Part shown: positions 34,277 through 47,263 of the stretch, piece after piece | Layout of the letters: each line of letters starts with the position of its first letter | Numbering within the stretch: the stretch's first letter is position 1 | Source of the DNA: Symsagittifera roscoffensis | Lineage: Eukaryota; Xenacoelomorpha; Acoela; Convolutidae | Direction: 5' to 3' | Assembly (NCBI RefSeq): GCF_963678635.1 | Contig: NC_087063.1 | Coordinates: forward strand, 17,114,449-17,178,448 | Length of the DNA: 64,000 bases | Made by a program: the position numbers and the translations under genes | The notes under the pieces: model-generated | What the model was told of the DNA's origin: nothing | Seen by the model: the letters and a program-made list of their open reading frames with translations, nothing else | Database searches by the model: none

Positions 34277-35300
34277 TAAAAAAAATGTTTTGCGTTTCGT
34301 GGTTAATGAAAAAGTTTTCGAATTTTCTGAAACTGCAAAGAAGGAGCAGTTTATGGAAATCCTTTATATTTTCTTCGAGACAAAGTTCAGACTCACTAAT
34401 TTTTTACTCACGCCAGCTAGCACGCATAGTTTTTTTTTGAAAATCGTATTTTTTCTAATTAAACTCGAAAATAAAGTGCATTAGTTGTGGCACTGCTACT
34501 ATATAGCGATGGTAATTCAATGTCATAGTGTGTTCTATCGCCGTTTTAAAGGCTGGTGTTTTCACTTATTCAAGAAAACTTGGCGCAGATGCAAGACAAA
34601 TCCGACAGATTGCAAGCGTTTTGTTTTTCGATGCTTGTTTTACTCTTTTTCTTTTTTTAGAGCTACTTTTATCCCTTTTTTGCTTCTGTTTTCACATTGC
34701 AGCATCGCAGCAACTCACATTGCAGCATCGCAGCAACTCACTTCTGTTTTCACATTGCAGCAACTCTTTGGGAAAATTGATTAACTCAAACTTTTCTCTC
34801 CTCTTTGCACTTAATATAGTAGAGGAAGTGTTAGGTGAAGACCAATTTTTGAATTCATTTTCTTCGTGCAGCATCAGTATAGCCAATTCATTCAAAATTA
34901 AACCTGTACCTCCAGATTTATCTGGACCCCATAATTTTTTTTTTTCGAGAAATTTTTCGAGAAATTTTCACCGAGTTTTTTTTTTCAGTTTTAAAAAATT
35001 GACTTAAGCTTTTTTACGATTGTGTTGTATCGCAAGTGGTGCGAAGATCCACTTCGCTTGTGTAATATGAAGATTTATAACTGTTACAAACCAACCATCG
35101 TTTTCTCTAATTTGCGGATAGAGTTAAAGAATTGCAACTGTTCCCTCCCCAGTTCTCAAATAATTGACTTATTTCCACTTTTAATCCAGGGTGTAATTAC
35201 GAAACTTCCTTTGACCGATCAATGGCAGTATAACAAGATTTCGTGTGCATCAGTAGACCACATTTATACCGGTCCAAATACAGAAACAGAAACAGAGACA

Positions 35301-35725
35301 GAGATCCTAGAAAGTCCGATTAAAATGAAACTTAACTCATTTGACCTTGCGGGGATGTTACATTCGTTGGTTTCCCAGGAGTTAAAAACAGCGATAACTG
35401 GAATAGTTTCATGGATTTTGTGATGAGAGAGTTTGACTACTCTTCCGATTGTATTTTAATTGGAGTTGTGTCTGTGACCGATCCGAATAACCAAGCCAGG
35501 GTTCTTAAACTTCTTCGTGATTTGGATTCTCACCGAGTCAGCTCTTCGTTAATTTTGACCAAACTCGATCTGGTTTCAGTTGACGATATTCAAACCTTTC
35601 TGGATTCTTACTTGTCTACTTTTCCTCAAGTAGTCGGAATTGGAAACATGGACGACGGAATCAACCAAAAAGAAGTTTTATGTGTAGATAAATTAAACAA
35701 TAAAATTCATGCGGCAATTCCATAA
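35301..35725 (+). pseudogene. Dynamin-like fragment 3a, P-loop missing
   Basis: The G domain begins at EILESPIKMK directly after an ACAGAA-rich junction from the 94-codon ORF. A 1-bp deletion (GACCTTGCGG for GACCTCTGCGG) breaks the frame. TKLD remains downstream. A Lys codon has become TAA near the end (AAIP then stop), and 'CCATAATTCGC' replaces 'CCAAAATTCGC'. Confidence 0.8.
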
Positions 35726-36133
35726 TTCGCTCTCAGGGCTTATTTTTGTGTTTTCGGATAGCCAAGAGACTACTTACCAAAAAATGGAAAATTAGAAGAA
35801 ACATTTTCAGAAAGAACAACCGCAGGCCACAGATGACTTAATTCTTTTTAGTAATTTTTTTCTACTAAACCGACATCACTTTCTTGGACCGGATCGGCAT
35901 AAAAAGTTTATATACCTTTTAATATTCAATTAAATTGGGAAGGTTTATATTGGAAAAAGTCGTTCGTATCCACAATTGAGGCTACGACTATTTAACCCTT
36001 TCCATGAAATTGTTTTAGCTGTGATACACGTTCATTCGCGATAAACTTGATTAGTTAATTTCAATATATTAAGGTTTTCATCAGCAAAAGTTTCTTCAAG
36101 CACTTGATTTTATAGTGTAAAAAATTAACATAA

Positions 36134-36946
36134 ATGGTTTTCCGCTTTGTTATCAGGAAAAACTTCCTTGCAGAAGTTAAAGTTTTTAACTATGTGCTTC
36201 TCAAAACAGGCGTCTCTTTCGCAAAAACGCCTCAAATTCCTAAATTAGTTCTACTTGGAAACGAAAAATCCGGGAAAAGTTCGCTGCTGGAAAAATTATT
36301 TGGAAGCTCAGTTTATATTAAAGACCAGAAAATTGATCGACCTGTGCATGTCGAGACTTGTCATGTTGATGGTCTTGATTCCTGGTTTGAACTGGAGGAT
36401 CTAAAGGGATCCCGATTCCTCACGGGAGAAGATTTGGGAACGGAGTTAATCAGAACTGCAGCGACTCTTGATTTCACAGAAACAGAGATCCTAGAAAGTC
36501 CGATTAAAATGAAACTTAACTCACTTGACCTCTGCGGGGATGTTACATTCGTTGGTTTCCCAGGTGTTAAAAACAGCGATAACTGGAGTAATTTCAGGGA
36601 TTTTGTGATGAGAGAGTTTGACTACTCTTCCGATTGTATTTTAATTGGAGTTGTGTCTGTGACCGATCCGAATAACCAAGCCAGGGTTCTTAAACTTCTT
36701 GGTGATTTGGATTCTCACCGAGTCAGATGTTCGTTAATTTTGACCAAACTCGATCTGGTTTCAGTTGACGATATTCAAACCTTTCTGGATTCTTACTTGT
36801 CTACTTTTCCTCAAGTAGTCGGAATTGGAAACATGGACGACGGAATCAACCAAAAAGAAGTTTTATGTGTAGATAAATTAAACAATAAAATTCATGCGGC
36901 AATTCCAAAATTCGCTCTCAGGGCTTATTTTTGTGTTTTCGGATAG
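36134..36946 (+). pseudogene. Dynamin-like G-domain copy 3b, truncated, frame open with ATG
   Basis: This is the longest intact truncated copy: 270 codons from ATG (MVFRFVIRKNFLAEVK) through GNEKSGKSS, FPGV and TKLD to AAIPKFAL and the shared 8-residue foreign end. DFPG reads GFPG here (GTT GGT TTC), so the switch II Asp is lost; this is also true in units 2, 4, 6 and 7. It could encode a soluble G-domain fragment. Expression is unknown. Confidence 0.7.
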
Positions 36947-37755
36947 CCAAGAGACTACTTACCACAAAATGGAAAATTAGAATAAACATTTTCAGAAAGA
37001 ACAACCGCAGGCCACAGATGACTTAATTCTTTTTAGTAATTTTTTTCTACTAAACCGACATCACTTTCTTCCCGCATCTTGAAAGCAAAATTTATTGCTA
37101 AGCAGATTTTCCTTACCCACGGAAATTTTCAGTTATTCTTTTTGTGCATTCGAAAACTTGGCATCTGACTGAAAATGACAATTGCTTTGATGCTTCACAA
37201 CTGAGAAAGCGAATCGTGTTAAATAAAATTTGGAATATTCATTGAAAAACAATAATTATTTGACTTGAACAGGAAAAAAATGAGCTGAATTTTTTTCAAA
37301 AATTTGGTCAACGAAAGCAGTGAAATTTTTTATTTAGTTTGTGCTGTTTTTTTGTTTTTTTTTTCGTTTTTTTTTGTTCGGAAAAAGTCTTGATTTTTTT
37401 CACGTCAAATTAGATTGTTATCGGTTTGACTTGTAATTTTTTAGGTTCAATTTAAATTTAATTGCAGCGAAGAATAGCAAATTTGGCTCTCAAATTAAAA
37501 AAAATGGCAATGGTGCAAACACTTCTAGTTTTCCAATCGGAAATTAAATATACCTATTGATTCAGTTTTCTCAAATTGATCAAGTTTTATCAAAAAAAAT
37601 TGGTCATAAATTGTTTCTGAAATTATTTAAGTTTTCAGGTCTTTTTTTTTGAAATTTAAATTTTCTTCGCTATTTTCCTCGAACTGCTACTTTTTGCAAT
37701 TTCAGAATTTTTAATTACTTTGACATTAACGAAAAATGCAATAATCAGTTTTTTT

Positions 37756-38207
37756 CCGACGTGACACTGACCAGGTTAAAAATGATATGACACTGACCAG
37801 ATTTTCGCATCGGTCAAACATAGTTCGCTTATTTTGAAAAAGATGAAGTGGGAAATTGAAGTAAAACCGAGGACACAAAAAATATGTTTTATTTACACTT
37901 TTCTCTAGAATGTCGAAACGTAATTTTCCGATGACAAATTAAACACTGCGTATATTGACATTTGTTTAACTCTCTGTAGCTATGTGTTTATTAAAACACA
38001 TAAAGATAAAGATCTAGCAGAGATTTCTAAAATAGTCAATAAACGCAGTACTTACTTTTTTATAGGATTATTACATTTTGACGTTCTAGAGAACTTTATC
38101 TGTCGCCGAAATAATTACATATATTTTGTGGCTTCGATTTTATTTGATTTTAATGCCATAACCTGGTTAATGTCACATCATCTTTTAGCTGGTCAGTGTC
38201 ACATCGG
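37756..38207. mobile_element. Foldback element, unit 4
   Basis: Complete copy with both terminal repeats; same CCGACG variant as unit 3. Confidence 0.75.
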
Positions 38208-39220
38208 TAAAAAAAATGTTTTGCGTTTCGTGGTTAATGAAAAAGTTTTCGAATTTTCTGAAACTGCAAAGAAGGAGCAGTTTATGGAAATCCTTTATAT
38301 TTTCTTCGAGACAAAGTTCAGACTCACTAATTTTTTACTCACGCCAGCTAGCACGCATAGTTTTTTTTTTGAAAATCGTATTTTTTCTAATTAAACTCGA
38401 AAATAAAGTGCATTAGTTGTGGCACTGCTACTATATAGCGATGGTAATTCAATGTCATAGTGTGTTCTATCGCCGTTTTAAAGGCTGGTGTTTTCACTTA
38501 TTCAAGAAAACTTGGCGCAGATGCAAGACAAATCCGACAGATTGCAAGCGTTTTGTTTTTCGATGCTTGTTTTACTCTTTTTCTTTTTTTAGAGCTACTT
38601 TTATCCCTTTTTTGCTTCTGTTTTCACATTGCAGCATCGCAGCAACTCACATTGCAGCATCGCAGCAACTCACTTCTGTTTTCACATTGCAGCAACTCTT
38701 TGGGAAAATTGATTAACTCAAACTTTTCTCTCCTCTTTGCACTTAATATAGTAGAGGAAGTGTTAGGTGAAGACCAATTTTTGAATTCATTTTCTTCGTG
38801 CAGCATCAGTATAGCCAATTCATTCAAAATTAAACCTGTACCTCCAGCTTTATCTGGACCCCATAATTTTTTTTTTTCGAGAAATTTTTGGTTCACCGAG
38901 TTTTTTTTTTTCAGTTTTAAAAAATTGACTTAAGCTTTTTTACGATTGTGTTGTATCGCAAGTGGTGCGAAGATCCACTTCGCTTGTGTAATATGAAGAT
39001 TTATAACTGTTACAAACCAACCATCGTTTTCTCTAATTTGCGGATAGAGTTAAAGAATTGCAACTGTTCCCTCCCCAGTTCTCAAATAATTGACTTATTT
39101 CCACTTTTAATCCAGGGTGTAATTACGAAACTTCCTTTGACCGATCAATGGCAGTATAACAAGATTTCGTGTGCATCAGTAGACCACATTTATACCGGTC
39201 CAAATACAGAAACAGAAACA

Positions 39221-39302
39221 GAGACAGAGATCCTAGAAAGTCCGATTAAAATGAAACTTAACTCATTTGACCTTGCGGGGATGTTACATTCGTTGGTTTC
39301 CC
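39221..39302 (+). pseudogene. Dynamin-like fragment 4a (about 80 bp)
   Basis: A short piece (EILESPIKMK onward) fused to the 94-codon ORF, with the same 1-bp deletion as 3a and then cut at 39302. Confidence 0.75.
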
Positions 39303-39359
39303 ATCATCAGCAAAAGTTTCTTCAAGCACTTGATTTTATAGTGTAAAAAATTAACATAA

Positions 39360-40043
39360 ATGGTTTTCCGCTTTGTTATCAGGAAAAACTTCCTTGCAGA
39401 AGTTAAAGTTTTTAACTATGTGCTTCTCAAAACAGGCGTCTCTTTCGCAAAAACGCCTCAAATTCCTAAATTAGTTCTACTTGGAAACGAAAAATCCGGG
39501 AAAAGTTCGCTGCTGGAAAAATTATTTGGAAGCTCAGTTTATATTAAAGACCAGAAAATTGATCGACCTGTGCATGTCGAGACTTGTCATGTTGATGGTC
39601 TTGATTCCTGGTTTGAACTGGAGGATCTAAAGGGATCCCGATTCCTCACGGGAGAAGATTTGGGAACGGAGTTAATCAGAACTGCAGCGAATCTTGATTT
39701 CACAGAAACAGAGATCCTAGAAAGTCCGATTAAAATGAAACTTAACTCACTTGACCTCTGCGGGGATGTTACATTCGTTGGTTTCCCAGGTGTTAAAAAC
39801 AGCGATAACTGGAATAGCTTCAGGGATTTTGTGATGAGAGAGTTTGACTACTCTTCCGATTGTATTTTAATTGGAGTTGTGTCTGTGACCGATCCGAATA
39901 ACCAAGCCAGGGTTCTTAAACTTCTTGGTGATTTGGATTCTCACCGAGTCAGATCTTCGTTAATTTTGACCAAACTCGATCTGGTTTCAGTTGACGATAT
40001 TCAAACCTTTCTGGATTCTTCTTGTCTACTTTTCCTCAAGTAG
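39360..40043 (+). pseudogene. Dynamin-like G-domain copy 4b, frameshifted after TKLD
   Basis: Starts with ATG, P-loop intact, TKLD intact. A 1-bp deletion (GATTCTTCTTG for GATTCTTACTTG, near 40018) changes the end to LDSSCLLFLK and a stop. The rest of the G-domain sequence follows out of frame to about 40140. The same lesion is in unit 7. Confidence 0.85.
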
Positions 40044-40980
40044 TCGGAATTGGAAACATGGACGACGGAATCAACCAAAAAGAAGTTTTATGTGTAGATA
40101 AATTAAACAATAAAATTCATGCGGCAATTCCAAAATTCGCTCTCAGGGCTTATTTTTGTGTTTTCGGATAGCCAAGAGACTACTTACCAAAAAATGGAAA
40201 ATTAGAAGAAACATTTTCAGAAAGAACAACCGCAGGCCACAGATGACTTAATTCTTTTTAGTAATTTTTTTCTACTAAACCGACATCACTTTCTTCCCGC
40301 ATCTTGAAAGCAAAATTTATTGCTAAGCAGATTTTCATTACCCACGGAAATTTTCAGTTATTCTTTTTGTGCACTCGAAAACTTGGCATCTGACTGAAAA
40401 TGACAATTGCTTTGATGCTTCACAACTGAGAAAGCGAATCGTGTTAAAACAAATTTGGAATATTCATTGAAAAACAATAATTATTTGACTTGAACAGGAA
40501 AAAATTGAGCTGAATTTTTTTCAAAAGTTTGGTCAACGAAAGCAGTGAAAACTTTTATTTAGTTTGTGCAGTTTTTTTGTTTTTTTTTTTAGTTTTTTTT
40601 TGTTCGGAAAAAGTCTAGATTTTTTTCACGTCAAATTAGATTGTTATCGGTTTGACTTGTAATTTTTTAGGTTCAATTTAAATTTAATTGCAGCGAAGAA
40701 TAGAAAATTTGGCTCTCAGATTAAAAAAAATGGCAATGGTGCAAACACTTCTAGTTTTCCAATCGGAAATTAAATATACCTATTGATTCAGTTTTCTCAA
40801 ATTGATCAAGTTTTATCAAACAAAATTGGTCATAAATTGTTTCTGAATTTATTTAGGTTTTCAGGTCTTTTTTTGAAATTTAAATTTTCTTCGATATTTT
40901 CCTCGAACTGCTACTTTTTGCATTTTCAGAATTTTTAATTACTTTGACATTAACGAAAAATGCAATAATCAGTTTTTTTT

Positions 40981-41432
40981 CCGATGTGACACTGACCAGG
41001 TTAAAAATGATGTGACACTGACCAGATTTTCGCTTCGGTCAAACATAGTTCGCTTATTTTGAAAAAGATGAAGTGGGAAATTGAAGTAAAACCGAGGACA
41101 CAAAAAATATGTTTTGTTTACACTTTTCTCTAGAATGTCGAAATGTAATTATCCGATGACAAATTAAACACTGCGTATATTGACATTTGTTTAACTCTCT
41201 GTAGCTATGTGTTTATTAAAACACATAAAGATAAAGATCCAGCAGAGAGTTCTAAAATTGTCAATAAACGCAGTACTTCCTTTTTTATAGGATTATTACA
41301 TTTTGACGTTCTAGAGAACTTTATCTGTCGCCGAAATAATTACATATATTTTGTGGCTTCGATTTTATTTGATTTTAATGCCATAAACTGGTTAATGTCA
41401 CATCATCTTTAAGCTGGTCAGTGTCACATCGG
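40981..41432. mobile_element. Foldback element, unit 5
   Basis: Complete copy. The right inner repeat reads AAACTGG for AACCTGG, shared with unit 8. Confidence 0.75.
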
Positions 41433-44400
41433 TAAAAAAAATGTTTTGCGTTTCGTGGTTAATGAAAAAGTTTTCGAATTTTCTGAAACTGCAAAGAAGG
41501 AGCAGTTTATGGAAATCCTTTATATTTTCTTCGAGACAAAGTTCAGACTCACTAATTTTTTACTCACGCCAGCTAGCACGCATAGTGTTTTTTTTAAAAT
41601 CGTATTTTTTCTAATTAAACTCGAAAATAAAGTGCATTAGTTGTGGCACTGCTACTATATAGCGATGGTAATTCAATGTCATAGTGTGTTCTATCGCCGT
41701 TTTAAAGGCTGGTGTTTTCACTCATTCAAGAAAACTTGGCGCAGATGCTAGACAAATCCGACAGATTGCAAGCGTTTTGTTTTTCGATGCTTGTTTTACT
41801 CTTTTTCTTTTTTTAGAGCTACTTTTATCCCTTTTTTTGCTTCTGTTTTCACATTGCAGCATCGCCTCTGTGTGGAATCAGAGTCTGTAAATCACACATA
41901 GTTGTCAGCAAATTACCCATAAATTTTAAAGATTCTGCATTGCGTTGATTTTTGAATTTAGAACTCGGTGTTAAACGACTGTTATTTCCAAAGACTAGCT
42001 CATTTGATTTTTTAACCTTGCGATAAGCAAGTGTATTGCAATCGGTTTCTTTACTTTTGTTTAGTAAATAACTTTGCTCACAAGTTGGATGTCTGGACTC
42101 ATTGCTAGTGGTACCTTGTTTCATAGTATAAACAAATTTTTTAGCATTCCCGGCTAAATTAGTCTGAGGCGGTAAAAGTCCTGGGTTCGAATCTGACCAG
42201 GATCTGTGTTTTTTTTCAAGCGGGTAGTTTAATGTTTCAAATGAAAATGTTGGTCAATTATTTGTCTGCTTACCTGTTGTCAGTTGAAGTGTCAAATCTT
42301 GGAATCAATTTTTTGCCCGCGAATTTTCAAAATTGTTTTTAGTGTTTGTTTTGTTCTTGCAGTTTGTATTCTCACTTACCTTGACTTCGCATTCCTTTCT
42401 TTTTGTTGTTTAGCTAGAAAGAAAGTTTTTTATTGACTTAATGACCTATTTTTGGGTCACTTGAAGGAAAATACAGTTTTAACTCTTCCCTCCGCACTTT
42501 TCAAATTAGCTGCATGCTTACGACTCGGTGTGTTAAAATATCATTTTTTTTCGTTTTGAAGAATTTTTTCGCTTTTTGCAAAAATTTTAGTTTTTCTCTG
42601 AATCTTCCGCTAAGTTTCAAAAAATGCGTCTAAATTGAAAAACTGCTCACTCCCCTGTGTGCCTCCATACTCTCCTAAAGCCTTTCTTAACTAAACCCCT
42701 CTGTCTACAGCCTTCGTAAAAGTCTGTGAGGGAATCTTTGACCCATATTTTTGATCTTTTTTCGATTTCTTGAAAACTTTTACTCTGAAATCTGAGTACA
42801 TAGCTTTAATGAAAAAAAAAAGTTTTAAAAAGTCTTCGTTCCTAAAGGGACTATATTCAAAATTTTTTCTATACAAAAATTAATGGCCCTCGGAATAGTC
42901 AAAGTTTTCATTTTTGACTGTTTCGTGAACCTTTGATTTGTTTCGAAAACTGTTTCTCATATCTGCCATTATGGGTTCAACGGGGATAATGCCCCCGGAT
43001 TGGTTATTGCCCCCGGACAAGTTGAATTTGTGATTTTTTTTTCAATTTTTCAAACTTTTTGAATATTCTCGAAAACTTTCCTGCCATAACTGAGACTTTT
43101 GGTTCAATTCAAACAAAAAGTTGTCGGAAGCTCATTTTCTTAAGCGACTACACCAAAAATTGTTGACAGCAAAATTTATGGGCCTCGAAAAGTCAAAATT
43201 TTGACTTTTTGACCGTTTTTTTTGGAAGTTTTTGACTTTTCTCAAGAACTACTTCCCAAATCTGAAATTTGAACCCAATCAAAGACGCAGATTGCGAACT
43301 CCTTCTGCTTATGGGGCTATGACTTATTTTTTTATGCAAAAAGTTATGATTCTCCTGAATGCAAAATTTTTCATTTGTTTGGACCTTTTTTTGGACTTTT
43401 TTTGCTAACTCTCCTGACAAACATAATATGATAAATTTAATCGAAACAACAGGATGCTGAAAGATAACGTTTCAAAGTTGTTTATGCACAGTTTGCTTAA
43501 AAAATCTGATGGCGATCAAAAAAGTCAAAGTTTTGACAATTTTTTTTCGATTTTTTTTTCACTTCACGCAAAAACTACCGTGACAGTTCTTAGGCTGTGT
43601 TCAATCAAGAAAACCAAACTTGGGAGTTTTCTCTGCTTAAGTGTACACAACCTGCTTTCTGCAGAAAAAAGTTGTGAATTTTTATTAGTCTTGTGATCGT
43701 TTTTTAGAATTTTTTAGAGTTTTTTAGAAAACTTTTTGAACTTTGTTAAAGTTTACACAATCAAATTTCAGATTGAAAATTAAATGATAGAACCGGTTGC
43801 GACAATTGGTCCTGCAGAAGCGGCGACTCCTATATTTTTGTTAGGTAAAGACCAATTTTTGAATTCATTTTCTTCGTGCAGCATCAGTATAGCCAATTCA
43901 TTCAAAATCAAACCTGTACCTCCAGCTTTATCTGGACCCCATAATTATTTTTTTCGAGAAATTTTTGGTTCACCGAGTTTTTTTTTCAGTATTAAAAAAT
44001 TGACTTAAGCTTTTTTACGATTGTGTTGTATCGCAAGTGGTGCGAAGATCCACTTCGCTTGTGTAATATGAAGATTTATAACTGTTACAAACCAACCATC
44101 GTTTTCTCCAATTTGCGGATAGAGTTAAAGAATTGCAACTGTTCCCTCCCCAGTTCTCAAATAATTGACTTATTTCCACTTTTAATCCAGGGTGTAATTA
44201 CGAAACCCCCTTTGACCGATCAATGGCAGTATAACAAGATTTCGTGTGCATCAGTAGACCACATTTATACCGGTCCAAATACCGGTCCCCGGCCGAACAA
44301 TTTTTCTAAAATTTCTTGTGATGCTTTAAAATGGGACACCCGTTTTTTTTAGTAGAAACAATAACCGGTTATTGCGCTAATTTTACGCTTTTTTTATACA

Positions 44401-45209
44401 TCTATGATGAGATACATTTTAAACAAATGTCCATCTTTTGCTTTCCTGGGGGTGGGATGTGTAAGATTCTAGAGCAAAATTGAAAACTTTTTGCTTCTTT
44501 TAAGACATACCCAACTTTTTGGGCTTCGGAAAACCCTGAATGCTGACCAAATGTCTTAAAATTGTACCGATAATGACTTAAAGTAATCTTCAAAACAGCA
44601 AGCTGTGAGCTTCCTATTTGGTAAATTAGTTGCGGGAAAAGGTGAACAAACTATAAAATTTCAAACATAGAAGAAATTAGTTCAACGGATGATTGAAACT
44701 TTTCACTTCTGACTTTAATGCAAAACTATTGAGTGAACTGAATCAAAAGATTTTGAGTTTAAGTTTCAAGTGTTTTTTGGAGTGAAGAAAGCATGTGAGT
44801 AATTTTGTTGTTAAGGTTATTTTTTCGAGTGAAAGCATGTGAGTAACTTTGTTGTTAAGGTCACTTTTTCGGAAGACTTTGAAGCTGATTTAAGGAACAA
44901 ATTTCAGCAAACGTCGTCAAACTTTCTAGCGCTTTCTTCATTAAAGGATCGGAATAAAAAGTTTAATACCTTTTAAAATTCAATTAAGTTGGGAAGGTTT
45001 ATATTGGAAAAAGTCGTTCGTATCCACAATTGAGGCTACGACTATTTAACCATTCCCATGAAATTGTTTTAGCTGTGATATACGTTCGTGGGCGATAAAC
45101 TTGATTAGTTAATTTCAATATATTAAGGTTTTCATTAGCAAAATTTTCTTCAAGCGCTTGATTTTATAGTGTAAAAAATAACATAAACGGTTTTCCGCTT
45201 TGTTATCAG

Positions 45210-45999
45210 GAAAAACTTCATTGCAGAAGTTCAAAACTTTAACAATGTGCTTCTCAAAACAGGCGTCCCTTTCGCAAAAACGCCTCAAATTCCTAAAGTA
45301 GTTCTACTTGGAAACGAAAAATCCGGGAAAAGTTCGCTGCTGGAAAAATTGTTTGGAAGCTCAGTTTACATTAAAGACCAGAAAATTGACCGACCTGTGC
45401 ATGTCGAGACTTGTCATGTTGATGGTCTTGATTCCTGGTTCGAACTGGAGGATCTAAAGGGATCCCGATTCCTCACGGGAGAAGATTTGGGCACTGAATT
45501 AATCAGAACTGCAGCGACTCTTGGCTTCACAGAAACAGAGATCCTAGAAAGTCCGATTAAAGTGAAACTTAACTCATTTGACCTCTGCAGGGATATTACA
45601 TTCGTTGATTTCCCAGGTGTCAAAAACAGCGATAACTGGAATAGTTTCAGGGAATTTGTGATGAGAGAGTTTGACTACTCTTCCGATTGTATTTTAATTG
45701 GAGTTGTGCCTGTGACTGATCCGAATAACCAAGCAAGGCTTCTTAAACTTCTTGGTGATTTGGATTCTCACCGAGTCAGATCATCGTTAATTTTGACCAA
45801 ACTCGATCTGGTTTCAGTTGACGATATTCAAACCTTTCTGGATTCTTACTTGTCTACTTTCCCTCAAGTAGTCGGAATTGGAAACATGGACGACGGAATC
45901 AACCAAAAAGAAGTTTTATGTGTAGATAAATTAAACAATAAAATTCATGCGGCAATTCCAAAATTCGCTCCCAGGGCTTATTTTTGTGTTTTCGGATAG
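45210..45999 (+). pseudogene. Dynamin-like G-domain copy 5, truncated, frame open
   Basis: As copy 1: acceptor-like TTATCAG, ACG at the ATG position, P-loop, DFPG and TKLD intact. A Gly-to-Arg change gives DLCRD just before switch II. It ends with the common foreign 8 residues at 45999. Confidence 0.7.
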
Positions 46000-46809
46000 C
46001 CAAGAGACTACTTACCAAAAAATGGAAAATTAGAAGAAACATTTTCAGAAAGAACAACCGCAGGCCACAGATGACTTAATTCTTTTTAGTAATTTTTTTC
46101 TACTAAACCGACATCATTTTCTTCCCGCATCTTGAAAGCAAAATTTATTGCTAAGCAGATTTTCCTTACCCACGGAAATTTTCAGTTATTCTTTTTGTGC
46201 ATTCGAAAACTTGGCATCTGACTGAAAACGACAATTGCTTTGATGCTTCACAACTGAGAAAGCGAATCGTGTTAAATAAAATTTGGAATATTCATTGAAA
46301 AACAATAATTATTTGACTTGAACAGGAAAAAAATGAGCTGAATTTTTTTCAAAAATTTGGTCAACGAAAGCAGTGAAATTTTTTATTTAGTTTGTGCTGT
46401 TTTTTTGTTTTTTTTTTCGTTTTTTTTTGTTTGGAAAAAGTCTTGATTTTTTTCACGTCAAATTAGATTGTTATCGGTTTGACTTGTAATTTTTTAGGTT
46501 CAATTTAAATTTAATTGCAGCGAAGAATAGCAAATTTGGCTCTCAAATTAAAAAAAATGGCGATGGTGCAAACACTTCTAGTTTTCCAATCGGAAATTAA
46601 ATATACCTATTGATTCAGTTTTCTCAAATTGATCAAGTTTCATCAAAAAAAGTTGGTCATAAATTGTTTCTGAAATTATTTAAGTTTTCAGGTCTTTTTT
46701 TTTTGATATTTAAATTTTCTTCGCTATTTTCCTCGAACTGCTACTTTTTGCAATTTCCCAATTTTTAATTACTTTGACATTAACGAAAAATGCAATAATC
46801 AGTTTTTTT

Positions 46810-47263
46810 CCGATGTGACACTGACCAGGTTAAAAATGATGTGACACTGACCAGATTTTCGCATCGGTCAAACATAGTTCGCTTATTTTGAAAAAGATGA
46901 AGTGGGAAATTGAAGTAAAACCGAGGACACAAAAAATATGTTTTATTTACACTTTTCTCTAGAATGTCGAAATGTAATTTTCCGATGACAAATTAAACAC
47001 TGCGTATATTGACATTTGTTTAACTCTCTTTAGCTATGTGTTTATTAAAACACATAAAGATAAAGATCCAGCAGAGATTTCTAAAATTGTCAATAAACGC
47101 AGTACTTACTTTTTTTAGGATTATTACATTTTGACGTTCTAGAGAACTTTATCTGTCGCCGAAATAATTACATATATTTTGTGGCTGCTTCGATTTTATT
47201 TGATTTTACTGCCATAACCTGGTTAATGTCACATCATCTTTAAGCTGGTCAGTGTCACATCGG
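46810..47263. mobile_element. Foldback element, unit 6
   Basis: Complete copy, matching unit 2, including the extra GCT in GTGGCTGCTTCG. Confidence 0.75.

Larger units (their letters stand above)
33537..37468 (+). repeat. Dynamin array unit 3 (3,932 bp), carrying two G-domain pieces
   Basis: It has a foldback element (33825-34276), a short GCAGCA-rich patch (34700-34760) and the 94-codon ORF region (ATG 35067) fused by deletion to the second half of a G domain (35301-35725). A shortened junction segment follows, and then a full truncated copy (36134-36946) with its own junction segment. Confidence 0.85.
37469..40694 (+). repeat. Dynamin array unit 4 (3,226 bp)
   Basis: Like unit 3, but a further deletion joins the fused fragment at 39302 (after GGTTTCCCA) to the upstream flank of the next G domain, so only about 80 bp of the first piece remain. 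It contains a foldback element (37756-38207), the 94-codon ORF region (ATG 38993) and a frameshifted G domain (39360-40043). Confidence 0.85.
40695..46521 (+). repeat. Dynamin array unit 5 (5,827 bp)
   Basis: Closest to unit 8, at an offset of about 13,823 bp through its whole length up to the truncation. It includes the foldback element (40981-41432), B-box fragment (42141-42206), a segment with repeated TGCCCCCGGA (42990-43020), the 94-codon ORF (ATG 44068), a G domain (45210-45999) and the junction segment. Confidence 0.85.
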